Positions 46,356 through 55,457 of a DNA stretch of 64,000 bases are shown piece after piece. The translations under genes and the position numbers were made by a program. The notes under the pieces are model-generated. The model was not told where the DNA came from. It made no database searches and saw only the letters and a program-made list of their open reading frames with translations. Positions within the stretch are counted from its first letter, which is position 1, and the number at the start of each line of letters is the position of its first letter. Source of the DNA: JAGBWK01 sp964462445 (lineage in GTDB: Bacteria; Bacteroidota; Bacteroidia; Bacteroidales; Muribaculaceae); the NCBI GenBank assembly GCA_964462445.1, contig CAYWXG010000003.1, forward strand, positions 1-64,000. The letters run 5' to 3'.

Positions 46356-47507
46356 ATGAAAAAAATTCTAACTTGTACTTTAATTTTATTATTGGCCACC
46401 TCTGTAGAAGTTGGAGCCCAGAGTTTGCTCAAGAAAATAGGTAAAACCGTTGAAAAAGAAGTGGTCAATGAAGTGAAAAATGAATTAAATAAAAAGGATA
46501 AAAAGTCAAATCAAAAGTCACAGCCCAAACAACAAGACAAGAGCAAGTCGAATAAGTCGACTAATACACCTACCGATCCAAGAACTATTAATGTCCCTAT
46601 CTCTGAAGTATACACTAATGCGCAATTTTATAGTGAAGGAGTCACCGGGGCTCAAACAGTTATTGATGGCATAGTCTATTTTATTTTAGCAGATAGAAAT
46701 CATGCTTATGCTAAAGATCCTGAAGATTCAATGAAAAAGAAACTAAGCCATGTGAAAATTTGGGGTGGTATTTGATATAATGGTGTCGTATATCCGGTTA
46801 CATACGTTGCCGCAGGTGCTTTTTTACGAGAGCCGATTACATCGGTTGAACTCCCTTCTACACTCCAAGAAATACGTGAACGTGCCTTCATGCATACCCA
46901 ACTAAAGTCAGTCATAATTCCCGCATCAACATGGCGTATCGGGGCATCTTCATTTGCCGCAACACCAATTGAAAGTGTGCGTATGTCAAACGGAGTGAGA
47001 AGAATCGAAGGTAGTGCTTTTGCGGGGTGTTATAAACTGTCACGAGTGATGCTCCCCGAAGCCGTTACAAGTATTGATAGAAACGTTTTTTATGATTGTA
47101 CGGCACTTACAGAAGTGATATTGCCGCGAAATCTTAAGGCTATTCCAACAGAAACATTTAGAGGTTGTAAGAGTCTTACATCATTCTCAATTCCCGGAAA
47201 TATTGAAACTATTGAAAGTGGTGCATTTCAGGAATCAGGACTTACTTCGATTAATATTCCGTTAGGAGTAAAGTCAATCGGGAACCATGTATTCAGTAAT
47301 TGTGCTAATCTTACAAAAGTTACCATCCCGTCGTCAATCGAGGAGTTTGGAGATTTCATATTTGTATTCTGCGAGAAACTTAAAACTGTTTATGTTCATG
47401 AAAAACATAAAACACTTGAAGTTGCCAGCAAAATATTTATGGGAACCAATAATGTCCTGACAAGTGAAAACCTTGATGATAGCAAGGTCATTGTTTGGAC
47501 CAATTAA
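46356..47507 (+). pseudogene. BspA-like leucine-rich-repeat protein interrupted by one in-frame TGA
   Basis: One reading frame of 383 codons runs from ATG 46356 to TAA 47507, broken only by TGA at 46773-46775. The N-terminal piece has a signal peptide (ending VGAQS), a Lys/Gln-rich linker and the start of the repeat domain (VIDGIVYFILADRNHAYAKDPEDSMKKKLSHVKIWGGI). The same frame resumes immediately as YNGVVYPVTYVAAGAFL and continues into about eight LRR_5 repeats of the BspA type (for example IESGAFQESGLTSINIPLGV). An ATG at 46890 could restart the distal 205 residues but without a signal peptide. A single CGA-to-TGA transition would explain the break. Confidence 0.85.
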
Positions 47508-47542
47508 ACCAACAATGAAAAAATTTCTTACAATAATATCAC

Positions 47543-47571
47543 AAGAGGATACCTAATAATGGCGTCCTCTT
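47543..47571 (+). terminator. hairpin after the BspA-like pseudogene
   Basis: AAGAGGA and TCCTCTT form a 7-bp stem followed by TCTTATG, 36 bp after the stop. It could terminate from the plus strand; the minus-strand M16 gene ends 50 bp further on. Confidence 0.45.
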
Positions 47572-47622
47572 TCTTATGATAACCTTATTATTCTGTCGAG
47601 ATATCAATAAATATTTTTGGTA

Positions 47623-48870
47623 TCAGCTTAATGTTAATGAGGAGAAATTATCAGGGTGGAGCATTTGTGCTGCAGCATGAATTTCTACCGACGTCAATCG
47701 TTCAATCTGTTTTGCAATATCTTTAGGTGTAACTACTTCATTTCTAAATAAAACAGAACGGGCTGCCGAAAGTATAGTTTGTTCGGTCGATGCTGTGGCA
47801 ATTGTTAGCTGCCCGATATATTGGCGTTTTGCTCGACGTAATGTTGATTCTGAGATTGGATAATCACTTATTCGACGCAACTCCGTTTCTATTAGTCGCT
47901 TGCATCGTTGCGTGTCTTCGGGATTACAACCAAAATATATAGCCATAACTCCGATGTCACTATACATTGCAAGCGATGATTCTACACTGTAAACAAGACC
48001 TCGACGTTCTCGTAGTGATACATTGAGACGGGAGTTCATGCCGGGACCTCCCAAAATATTATTTATCAATGCATATGTATGACGAGCCGGGGAGTAAATT
48101 GATGGAATTGGAGCCCCCATCACGGTGTGACCCTGATGATTTGAACCATTACCTCTAATCTCCTCAAAACGTTTTGTAATTATAGGGGGTTTATTATCCC
48201 GTTTGATTTCGCCTCCGCGAAGTGCCCCAAAGTTAGATTCTATACGTTTTACGATTTTACTTAAACTCTCATTTCCGATGTAAAATACAACCATGTTGGA
48301 TACACGATAAAAGCGATTGAGAAACTTTCGGCACACATCCGAATTAAATGAGCCAAGTGATTCTTTGTTTCCCAATATGTTGTGTCCTAATGGCGAGCCC
48401 GCAAATAGCATATCGTCAAAGTCATCATAAACAGCTTCCGATGGTGAGTCAAGATATGAATCTATCTCCTCGGCAACTACCTCTCGCTCTTTATCCAATT
48501 CGTTGTTTGGGAATATTGAGTTGTTCACCAACTCCGAAATTAGATTAATAGCTCGCGATGCATTCCCTTGTGGAAATATCGAATATATAAATGTTTCCTC
48601 CTTTGTAGTATATGCGGTTAACTCTCCGCCAACACTTTCCATACAATTGATAATGGAATTGGCTCGACGTTTGCTTGTCCCCTTGAATATAGTATGTTCT
48701 ACAAAATGTGCCAATCCATATTCCCCGGGCATTTCATCGCGTGACCCAACCTTGGTTGCTACGCCGAATATCTCTGCCACGCTATTGCGCTTGATATATA
48801 CAAGACGCAGTCCGCTTGATAGCGTGACCATTGTATAGTCCGATTGATTGTCGAGTAGTTTGGCGGTCAT
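47623..48870 (-). CDS. M16 family (pitrilysin-type) zinc peptidase
   Basis: A 415-residue M16B-type peptidase. The inverted zinc motif HxxEH is at H55-F-V-E58-H59 (GLAHFVEHTIFKG), with the third ligand Glu in REVVAEEIDSY. The second half is the usual inactive duplicated domain, including GGPGMNSRLNVSLRERRGLVYSVESS. No signal peptide is evident, so it is probably cytoplasmic or attached to a processing complex. Members process signal-like and mitochondrial-type peptides. It is encoded alone, 63 bp from the detached tail of the SGNH gene. Confidence 0.92.
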   Translation of the reverse strand: MTAKLLDNQSDYTMVTLSSGLRLVYIKRNSVAEIFGVATKVGSRDEMPGEYGLAHFVEHTIFKGTSKRRANSIINCMESVGGELTAYTTKEETFIYSIFPQGNASRAINLISELVNNSIFPNNELDKEREVVAEEIDSYLDSPSEAVYDDFDDMLFAGSPLGHNILGNKESLGSFNSDVCRKFLNRFYRVSNMVVFYIGNESLSKIVKRIESNFGALRGGEIKRDNKPPIITKRFEEIRGNGSNHQGHTVMGAPIPSIYSPARHTYALINNILGGPGMNSRLNVSLRERRGLVYSVESSLAMYSDIGVMAIYFGCNPEDTQRCKRLIETELRRISDYPISESTLRRAKRQYIGQLTIATASTEQTILSAARSVLFRNEVVTPKDIAKQIERLTSVEIHAAAQMLHPDNFSSLTLS

Positions 48871-48933
48871 TTATATTCTTTATATTCAGAAGGTTATGGC
48901 TATTGTTGCAGTGTTAACACACTTTGCAAGTTG

Positions 48934-49026
48934 CTACTTAATATTTAGTATTACTTTGTTCTCGAGAACATTGCGTTGCGCTACCTGTTGTATATATTCG
49001 GAAATTTCGTTTTCAAATCCTGCTGT
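48934..49026 (-). pseudogene. detached 3' end of the SGNH hydrolase gene
   Basis: Joined in frame to codon 228 of the SGNH gene, these 93 bases encode TAGFENEISEYIQQVAQRNV and ten further residues, then a TAG stop at 48936-48934. That is a plausible C-terminal helix for the family. Only the 267-bp element and one copy of the 10-bp duplication separate the two parts. Confidence 0.85.
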
Positions 49027-49313
49027 ATAGTCAGTTATTACTGTCCGCTAAACATGTTTTTGTGGTTGACTATACCAGTTTTGGCAACAGACAAGCCCCC
49101 TATTTAATGGGAGTCAACGGCTGTCCGCTAAAAAATCAGAACCTCGTACTAAAGAAACGTACCCTTGAATGGCTGTCCTTGCTGTTTTTAGGCTTATTAT
49201 GCCTTTTGCAGCACAAAAATGGCAACTTTTACGTCCAAAGCATCGGCTGTCCGAGAAATTAGAAGTTGCTGAATACGCTAATGATTTTTAGCGGACACCA
49301 ATAATAGTCAGTT
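49027..49313. repeat. 10-bp target site duplication flanking the insertion
   Basis: ATAGTCAGTT occurs at 49027-49036 and again at 49304-49313, on either side of the element. Deleting one copy plus the element restores the reading frame of the SGNH gene. Confidence 0.85.
49037..49303. mobile_element. non-autonomous MITE-like element (about 267 bp)
   Basis: Imperfect terminal inverted repeats: left ATTACTGTCCGCTAAA and right (complement) ATTGGTGTCCGCTAAA, 14 of 16 bases identical. A 10-bp duplication flanks it. The interior has no credible transposase; it carries extra GGCTGTCC copies at 49119, 49171 and 49244. A 66-codon frame inside is not convincing. The element probably depends on a transposase of an insertion sequence elsewhere in the genome with matching ends; a 9-12-bp duplication would fit IS4-type families, which is inference. 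The 13-bp left end is repeated at 8528. Confidence 0.85.
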
Positions 49314-49987
49314 TGATAAGGTTGGCAAAATATTGTTGTATAAATAACATTGGCAGCTAAATACGACCCCAATTTCGATGGGTGAGTGCAGTCCGCATCA
49401 TAGAGCTGATAGTCGGGGCGATTTTGACGCACTTCTTCCCAAGCCATCCCTACAGGAGCACATCGTGCATTATTCTTATATGCCATCTCCAAATAACTTA
49501 GTTTTAAGCGCTCTTGCATCCCTTCATACGTGTACACAAGTGGATAATTCTCAATTTTGTGTTGGCACCCATATTTATGCCCCCAAGTCATGTAAAATAT
49601 TGTCTTCGCTTTTGGGGAGCCAAGATGTATAAGGCTATCCAACGATGCAGCAGCACTATAGGTCTCAGAACTTACTACCTCCGTAGGCTTTGCCGGTGCG
49701 CTACTATGTTCTTGAAGTACCACATAATCCCACTTCTGTGTTGTCAAAATTTTGTGTAACTCTTTATTTTTCAGATGTCCCGACAATCGCTCGCCACCTT
49801 TTGTTACACTTGTTACCGATAGTTTCTTGTTTTTGCTCTCTGCAATTTTATATACCATTTGTGGAAGGTCGTTATAATAAGTGTAACTATTTCCGATAAA
49901 CAATAATTTGAGTGAATCGGAATCCGCTTTTTGAGCCATGCTCAGAAAAGGAATTGCAAAAATTAGCGTTAAAAATAATCGTTTCAT
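49259..49987 (-). CDS. SGNH/GDSL hydrolase, C-terminus replaced by a mobile element
   Basis: A 242-residue exported protein, signal peptide ending SMAQ (about 1-18). SGNH blocks are visible: FIGNSYTYY (nucleophile Ser), VVLQEHSSAP and the Asp-x-x-His end block DADCTHPSKLGSYLAA, similar to DUF4886 esterase-like proteins. After Y228 the frame enters the MITE-like element and ends WCPLKIISVFSNF, 14 foreign residues. The ancestral protein would have been 258 residues. All catalytic blocks lie before the break, so the shortened product might still work. Substrate unknown, possibly an acetylated glycan. Confidence 0.8.
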   Translation of the reverse strand: MKRLFLTLIFAIPFLSMAQKADSDSLKLLFIGNSYTYYNDLPQMVYKIAESKNKKLSVTSVTKGGERLSGHLKNKELHKILTTQKWDYVVLQEHSSAPAKPTEVVSSETYSAAASLDSLIHLGSPKAKTIFYMTWGHKYGCQHKIENYPLVYTYEGMQERLKLSYLEMAYKNNARCAPVGMAWEEVRQNRPDYQLYDADCTHPSKLGSYLAANVIYTTIFCQPYQTDYYWCPLKIISVFSNF

Positions 49988-50056
49988 GAAGTTCAGTTAG
50001 GTTTAAAATTTATTTGGAAAGCGTTTAGCTACCAAATTGACATTGAGTTATATCAA

Positions 50057-51736
50057 TCAGGCATTAGTCGGGTCGACCCAACGACCATCAGCTTTTATCA
50101 ACGCAATAAGATGGGGCAACGCTTCTTCTTGCGGTATATTGCGCTCTACACACTCTTTTTGGCGATATAAGCTTATACGACCAACTCCGGCGCCTACATA
50201 GCCATAGTCAGCATCGGCCATTTCACCGGGGCCATTGACAATGCATCCCATTACCCCTATTTTAAGATGACGTAAATGCGACAACTCTGCTTTGATATGA
50301 TTTACAGTTGTTTGCAAGTCAAACATGGTTCGACCACACCCCGGGCATGAGATGAACTCGGTGCGCGAAAAACGCAATCGCGCAGCCTGTAGAATCCCTA
50401 ATGACAATGCACCAATCTCGTTGTTGTCAATAGTAGATGATTTTATCGATATGCCATCCGCAAATCCCGATAAAAGGATTGAACCCATATCGGCTGCTGC
50501 ATACACCATTGTCGCCTCTGTTGAAGCCCCGGTGTAATCTATTTCCGGTATCAACGGATTCGTAATGCCGGATGCTGTTAGGGTATGCATTGCCCCTTTA
50601 AGAGCTGCTGCCGGATTTACATGGGTAGTCGTCAGTATAAGAATCTTGTCATGTGCTTTCTTTGCTTCAGCTACCAACTTTTCTGCTTCTACATCTATTG
50701 ATAACTTGACAGTTAATGTTTCATCTATGGCGTCAACACCGATAGCAATTGTGGTGTTGTGCCCACCAACATTACCCACGGCAATCGACTCTCTTCTACT
50801 TGGCTCTATAGGATTAAATCCGGGAAATTCTGTCCCATATATTTCCGGTGCTGTTTTCCAATCTTTAAGCCTTTCAACGAGCATTGCTGCAACAGGAATT
50901 TCACATTCCGGTTCTTCACTGAGCGACACTCTGATTGTATCACCGATACCTTCTGCCAATAATGTACCAATACCAACTGCCGAACGTATACGACCATCTT
51001 CACCATTGCCGGCTTCCGTTACACCCAAATGTAGTGGATAATGCATATCCTCTTTATTCATCGCATCAACAAGAAGACGTACGCAGTTGACCATTACTAC
51101 CGTATTCGATGCCTTTATAGATATTACTACATCATTAAAACCAAGGCGTCGTAGTATTCGTAGAAATTCCATTGCACTCTCAACAACACCGGCCGGAGTG
51201 TCTCCGTAACGGCTCATGATACGATCCGATAACGACCCATGGTTGACTCCGATTCGTAATGCCGTTGAGTGTCTTTTACAAATCTCCACCAAAGGAATCA
51301 ATCGTTGTTCTATTCGTTTTATTTCCTCCAAATACTCTTCATCTGTATACTCTAAATGGCGAAATGTGCGAGCCGGGTCCACAAAATTTCCCGGATTAAT
51401 TCTGACCTTCTCAACGATAGCTGCCGCGGCATCTGCTGCCGCGGGATTGAAATGTATGTCGGCGACCAATGGCGTTTCATAACCGGCAGTACGCAATTCT
51501 GCATGTATATTTGCAAGATTGTTAGCTTCTCGTACGCCTTGGGCGGTGAGCCTAACTATCTCCCCCCCGGCATTGATGATACGTTTTGATTGTGCAACTG
51601 AACCTGCGGTATCCATCGTTGAGGTTGACGTCATTGATTGCAAACGTATCGGGTGTTCACTCCCTATTTGCACTTTCCCGACTCGTGTTGTAGTCGTTTT
51701 TCGCCTTTTGTATCCAAAACTCATCGTATCGGTCAT
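50057..51736 (-). CDS. ispG: 4-hydroxy-3-methylbut-2-en-1-yl diphosphate synthase IspG (long form)
   Basis: A 559-residue IspG (GcpE) of the MEP isoprenoid pathway. It converts MEcPP to HMBPP with a [4Fe-4S] cluster. The cluster Cys are in ISCPGCGRTMFDL and GVMGCIVNGPGEMADADYGYVG at the C-terminus. N-terminal TIM-barrel motifs are present (PIRLQSMTSTSTMDT, LVADIHFNP, KVRINPGNF). The additional middle domain marks the long, plant-like form found in Bacteroidetes. purE lies 27 bp upstream on the same strand. Very secure. Confidence 0.97.
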   Translation of the reverse strand: MTDTMSFGYKRRKTTTTRVGKVQIGSEHPIRLQSMTSTSTMDTAGSVAQSKRIINAGGEIVRLTAQGVREANNLANIHAELRTAGYETPLVADIHFNPAAADAAAAIVEKVRINPGNFVDPARTFRHLEYTDEEYLEEIKRIEQRLIPLVEICKRHSTALRIGVNHGSLSDRIMSRYGDTPAGVVESAMEFLRILRRLGFNDVVISIKASNTVVMVNCVRLLVDAMNKEDMHYPLHLGVTEAGNGEDGRIRSAVGIGTLLAEGIGDTIRVSLSEEPECEIPVAAMLVERLKDWKTAPEIYGTEFPGFNPIEPSRRESIAVGNVGGHNTTIAIGVDAIDETLTVKLSIDVEAEKLVAEAKKAHDKILILTTTHVNPAAALKGAMHTLTASGITNPLIPEIDYTGASTEATMVYAAADMGSILLSGFADGISIKSSTIDNNEIGALSLGILQAARLRFSRTEFISCPGCGRTMFDLQTTVNHIKAELSHLRHLKIGVMGCIVNGPGEMADADYGYVGAGVGRISLYRQKECVERNIPQEEALPHLIALIKADGRWVDPTNA

Positions 51737-51763
51737 TCTTGAGCCTCTATGGCTATTGTTTGC

Positions 51764-52270
51764 TTAGTTTGTCTTAAATTTATATTCTATTTTCGCAAGT
51801 TCGGCATTCGCTTTTACAATCTTGTCTTTCAATCCGTTGCGATATGATTCAAAACGTGCTGCTACTTCCGAATCGGTCTGTGCTATAATCTGTGTCGCAA
51901 GAACTGCTGCATTCATTGCTGCATTTATTCCAACAGTTGCGACGGCTATACCGGGAGGCATTTGGATGATTGACAACATCGCATCTTTTCCTCCAAGAGT
52001 AGCATCTAATGGAACGCCGATAACCGGTAGCGTTGTTGATGCTGCAATTACTCCGGGCAATGCTGCAGCCATACCTGCCGCCGCTATTATTACTTTAAGC
52101 CCGCGAGATGAGGCATTTCGAGCAAATTCTTCTACCTCTGCGGGAGTGCGATGTGCCGACAATGCATTCATCTCAAATGGAATTTCCATGCTGTCGAGAA
52201 ATTCGGCGGCTTTTTTCATTACGGGTAAGTCGGATGTGCTACCCATTATTATACTTACTATTGCTTTCAT
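51764..52270 (-). CDS. purE: N5-carboxyaminoimidazole ribonucleotide mutase (PurE)
   Basis: A 168-residue PurE for purine synthesis, converting N5-CAIR to CAIR. Key blocks: SIIMGSTSDLPVM, ALSAHRTPAEVEEFA with the catalytic His of SAHRTP, and AAAGMAAALPGVIAASTTLPVIGVP. The frame is open to 52297, but the family start is MKAIVSIIMGS at 52270. It lies upstream of ispG and follows the PAP2 gene on the same strand. Confidence 0.96.
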   Translation of the reverse strand: MKAIVSIIMGSTSDLPVMKKAAEFLDSMEIPFEMNALSAHRTPAEVEEFARNASSRGLKVIIAAAGMAAALPGVIAASTTLPVIGVPLDATLGGKDAMLSIIQMPPGIAVATVGINAAMNAAVLATQIIAQTDSEVAARFESYRNGLKDKIVKANAELAKIEYKFKTN

Positions 52271-52324
52271 ATCTTTAGATTTATATTGTTTTGTCAATAC
52301 TCAAAGTTATCATCCACTTCGTTA

Positions 52325-52954
52325 TTACTCTGCGCATATCATTTCTATTGCTGTCACCCAAAAGGCCCCATTGAAAAACCCGGCAGTGACCTGTCCGAGG
52401 TTGTGGTGGTTTAGTATTAATCGAGATGTCATTACAGCGCCTGCAACTAACATGATGATGACAAATAACAAAGAATTATTATGCAACGTAATATTTTTAT
52501 AGTATAGGAAAAAAGTAAATGCGGCTAGCCCTCCGATTGAAGTAGCATGTCCGCTAATCTTCCATTTAAAATTAATTATCATTGTGACAACTGCGGCAAT
52601 TGCAGCTGCTAACATGAATATTGATAACCATTGTGGTGAATTGATTGTCGATAGATAGATTGAGATGCCAAGATATGCCATTGTTGCTGCTGCATATACA
52701 TATGGACGATCATGTCGGTCGTTGAGTGTCGCATTTTTGATAATCCCCAATTTAGATAGCAAATATATTATTATTACCGGAACCATTGCTGTTACTGCAA
52801 ACGATAATAAAAGCACTTGAATTCGTGTGGAAGCCGGAGCAAATACCAGATACGTCCCCCATAATGCTATCAACATTCCATAGGTTGGCATTATGATAGG
52901 TGATGTTATAACTGAGATTATTTTAGCTATGGTTATTATAATTTTGTCGAGCAT
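52325..52954 (-). CDS. PAP2-superfamily membrane protein
   Basis: A 209-residue protein with about six helices. The phosphatase-type motifs are recognisable as KWKISGHATSIGG (residues near 130) and SRLILNHHNLGQVTAGF near 180, which match the S-G-H and S-R-x5-H-x3-Q/D elements of PAP2. The first motif usually K-x6-R-P lies at KNATLNDRHDRPY. Members dephosphorylate lipid phosphates such as undecaprenyl pyrophosphate or phosphatidylglycerol phosphate; the substrate is not known. It lies 12 bp downstream of rpoN. Confidence 0.8.
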   Translation of the reverse strand: MLDKIIITIAKIISVITSPIIMPTYGMLIALWGTYLVFAPASTRIQVLLLSFAVTAMVPVIIIYLLSKLGIIKNATLNDRHDRPYVYAAATMAYLGISIYLSTINSPQWLSIFMLAAAIAAVVTMIINFKWKISGHATSIGGLAAFTFFLYYKNITLHNNSLLFVIIMLVAGAVMTSRLILNHHNLGQVTAGFFNGAFWVTAIEMICAE

Positions 52955-52966
52955 ATCAATAGGTTG

Positions 52967-54406
52967 TTATATGGTTTTACGTAATCGAGCCACAGGTAAG
53001 CCAAGGCGTTCTCGATATTTGGCTACTGTTCGACGTGCTATATTAAATCCTCGTTCTGACAATATTGACGCAATCGTTTCGTCGGGGAGGGGAGAGCGTT
53101 TATCCTCTTCCGTTATAATAGTTTTTATCGCATCTATAATCTGATGTGAGGTGACATCATCATCAGCTTTGGGGCGTTCATTGAAGAAAAATTTCAATGG
53201 ATAGATTCCCGATGGTGCCATTACATATTTAGAAGCAGTCGCGCGTGAAATTACGGAAAGGTCATAGCCGGTCAATGCTGCAACATCTTTCAATATCATA
53301 GGACGAAGTTGTGTCTCATCGCCGGTAAGGAAAAAATCACGTTGAAGCGATACAATTGCTGTCATAACGTTAAACAACGTGCTTTGCCGCATCTGAAGCG
53401 TTTTTATAAATGCCTGAGCCTCATCGCGACGTGTGCGAATAAAAGTCGCTGTGTCAGCTTTCTGGCGCGATGTCATGTTTTCTGCTGATAGGACTTCAAC
53501 ATTGAATGATGCAGAAATGGACAACTCCGGGATGTTATTGAGTAAACTGACACAAATATTATTGCCGGAATCTATTTCTATTTGAAGTTCAGGTACGATT
53601 TGGCGTCCGCTATATTCTATTGCACTATCATTGAGTTGATTGCCCGGCTTGGGATTTAAGTGGGATATGACCTCTATTGCTGATGTAAGTTGTTCTGTAT
53701 TAATCCCGATTTGATCAATTAGCTTGTCATAATGCTTTTTGGAAAACAAGTCAAAATAGTGAGCTATGATTTCGCGCGCTATCTTAACTTCTAATGTGGT
53801 TTGTTTTCGATTAAGTTGAAGCAATAAACAATCGCGAAGGTCTACAGCTCCGACTCCTGCAGGATCAAGGGTGCGTATGATTTCAAGTGTTTTTGCAACA
53901 TCCGACGGTTCTGTTTCTACTGACTCTGTAAATGTAATATCATCTGCTATTGCTTCTACCGTGCGTTTGAGATATCCATTTGAATCTAAATTGCCAACAA
54001 TATAATTTGCAATAATTATCTGCTTTTCGCTCAACGACATTTCGTTTAATTGACGCATCAATTCCTCGCCAAGTGTCAACTCATCATTGACTGCTATTGG
54101 AGTGTAATACGTATCATTTACGCTATGATTTTTTGCATCAAGCATATATGATGGTATTTCATCATCATTACTATAGTCGGCCAATTGTACTTGTTCTGCT
54201 GTTTCACTGAATTCATCATTATCGCTACTGACTATGGGATTTTCTGAAATTTCAAGTGCCGGCATTTCATCGAGCGCTCTGTTTACTTCTACTTCCAATT
54301 CAGGACCGGTCATCTCCAACATACGTACAAATTGCACCTGCATCGGTGTGAGCCGTTGCAACTGTCGCAATTCCTGTTGCTGTTGTAAGGATGATTTACT
54401 ATTCAT
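52967..54406 (-). CDS. rpoN: RNA polymerase sigma-54 factor
   Basis: A 479-residue RpoN. The N-terminal Gln/Leu-rich region I (LQQQQELRQLQRLTPMQVQFVRMLEM) contacts activators; a short acidic region II follows; the core-binding region runs to about 330; the helix-turn-helix and RpoN box (ARRTVAKYRERLGLP) end the protein and contact the -24 promoter element. No enhancer-binding activator is encoded in this window. It shares its strand with the PAP2, purE and ispG genes at short spacing. Confidence 0.97.
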   Translation of the reverse strand: MNSKSSLQQQQELRQLQRLTPMQVQFVRMLEMTGPELEVEVNRALDEMPALEISENPIVSSDNDEFSETAEQVQLADYSNDDEIPSYMLDAKNHSVNDTYYTPIAVNDELTLGEELMRQLNEMSLSEKQIIIANYIVGNLDSNGYLKRTVEAIADDITFTESVETEPSDVAKTLEIIRTLDPAGVGAVDLRDCLLLQLNRKQTTLEVKIAREIIAHYFDLFSKKHYDKLIDQIGINTEQLTSAIEVISHLNPKPGNQLNDSAIEYSGRQIVPELQIEIDSGNNICVSLLNNIPELSISASFNVEVLSAENMTSRQKADTATFIRTRRDEAQAFIKTLQMRQSTLFNVMTAIVSLQRDFFLTGDETQLRPMILKDVAALTGYDLSVISRATASKYVMAPSGIYPLKFFFNERPKADDDVTSHQIIDAIKTIITEEDKRSPLPDETIASILSERGFNIARRTVAKYRERLGLPVARLRKTI

Positions 54407-54599
54407 TGTAACGTCAGCTTGACGGTAAAGAAAATTTTATTAGGTATATGCTATATACCTCATGAAATCTATTCTTGGCGAATGCGAATTTCGCAAAATC
54501 TTATTGCAAATTTAATCCAATCAATCCAATTACCCAAAATTGTATTGTTAACGAACAATAATTTAGGGTTCTCAAAATTTTGAAGTATATTTCATGCGG
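54407..54599. other. AT-rich intergenic gap
   Basis: Between rpoN and the GT42/Maf-like gene (both minus). A small perfect hairpin (TATTGTT, AACG loop, AACAATA, 54543-54560) lies about 40 bp after that gene's stop and may end its transcript. No ORF or RNA gene is evident. Confidence 0.4.
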
Positions 54600-55457
54600 T
54601 TATTTTAATGGACGGCGACGAAATGCATCAATCATAGAGTCGGGTGTTGAATTATATATATTAACACCTACTTTTCGCGAATATTCTTCGATTATATGAT
54701 ATGCTTTAAAAGCAAGATAAAAACTATAAAGAATTGAATGTAATGGATATTTTAAATATTCAGTTCGAATTCTTTTCACCTCTTTGTCATCTTCCTTATA
54801 AAAATGAGGTTGATGTGAGCAAACATGATTTTCCCCATCAACGCGCAACGTTGAGGTCCATGTATGGTCTGCACCGGCAATATATATATCACGATATCCC
54901 ATGCCGATGCCGGTCATTATTGCAGGAATTAGTACATTTCGAGGGCGTGGCATTCCTCGGCGTTGGTCAAATGCACACTTTTCCAACCATGCGAAACCTT
55001 CAATACCAACAGCATTATAAAATTCGATTTGTAGATTATTCGTTACTTTGAGGTTGTTCCCTTTTCGAGCCGAAAAAGGTAGAAATAGAGTCATTTCCCA
55101 ATCTACATCTTGGATGTGTTTTATTAACCGAGCAACATTAACATCATCTGTGTTTGCAAAAAAATGAGGGTCGGCAAGAATATAGTATTTTGGGCGCAAA
55201 ATCTTAAATTCCGGAGCGTTAGCAGCAAAATTGACGGCGATTGCATCGACATATTCTGAGGCTATATATTCCCCATGTTCGGCTATCGTAGCCGACAATG
55301 ATGGACCATTTCCCAATATAAGCAACGCTTTGTCTCGTTCGTTTCGAGGGAAATGAACTTTATGGGTAGATAATAATAACTTTCCTATGCTTTTTATAGA
55401 TTTGGCAAGCTTCATGCCAAACCCATCGCGAGTCGTGTCACAGACTGTTTTCGTCAT
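54600..55457 (-). CDS. predicted glycosyltransferase of the DUF115 / GT42-like fold
   Basis: A 285-residue soluble protein. The opening LLILGNGPSLSATIAEHGEYI, then VDAIAVNFAANAPEFKILRPKYYILADPHFF, resembles the G-x-G-P-S-L and D-x-x-x-R/V-N sequence of DUF115 (Maf) and GT42 sialyltransferase folds. Later blocks AIMTGIGMGYRDIYIAGADHTW and YSRKVGVNIYNSTPDSMIDAF match the second half of those proteins. DUF115 proteins include Maf factors that transfer nonulosonic acids to flagellin. A link to the LegB/NeuB genes 5-8 kb away is inference. It overlaps the upstream SDR gene by 20 bp. Confidence 0.65.
   Translation of the reverse strand: MTKTVCDTTRDGFGMKLAKSIKSIGKLLLSTHKVHFPRNERDKALLILGNGPSLSATIAEHGEYIASEYVDAIAVNFAANAPEFKILRPKYYILADPHFFANTDDVNVARLIKHIQDVDWEMTLFLPFSARKGNNLKVTNNLQIEFYNAVGIEGFAWLEKCAFDQRRGMPRPRNVLIPAIMTGIGMGYRDIYIAGADHTWTSTLRVDGENHVCSHQPHFYKEDDKEVKRIRTEYLKYPLHSILYSFYLAFKAYHIIEEYSRKVGVNIYNSTPDSMIDAFRRRPLK

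Noticed and set aside
49062..49262. 66-codon frame inside the MITE-like element
   Set aside because: No signal, domain or transposase-like residues; it runs over repeat copies and the terminal repeat.
51822..52502. 226-codon plus-strand frame
   Set aside because: Antisense to purE and the PAP2 gene, both secure; no homology or promoter.
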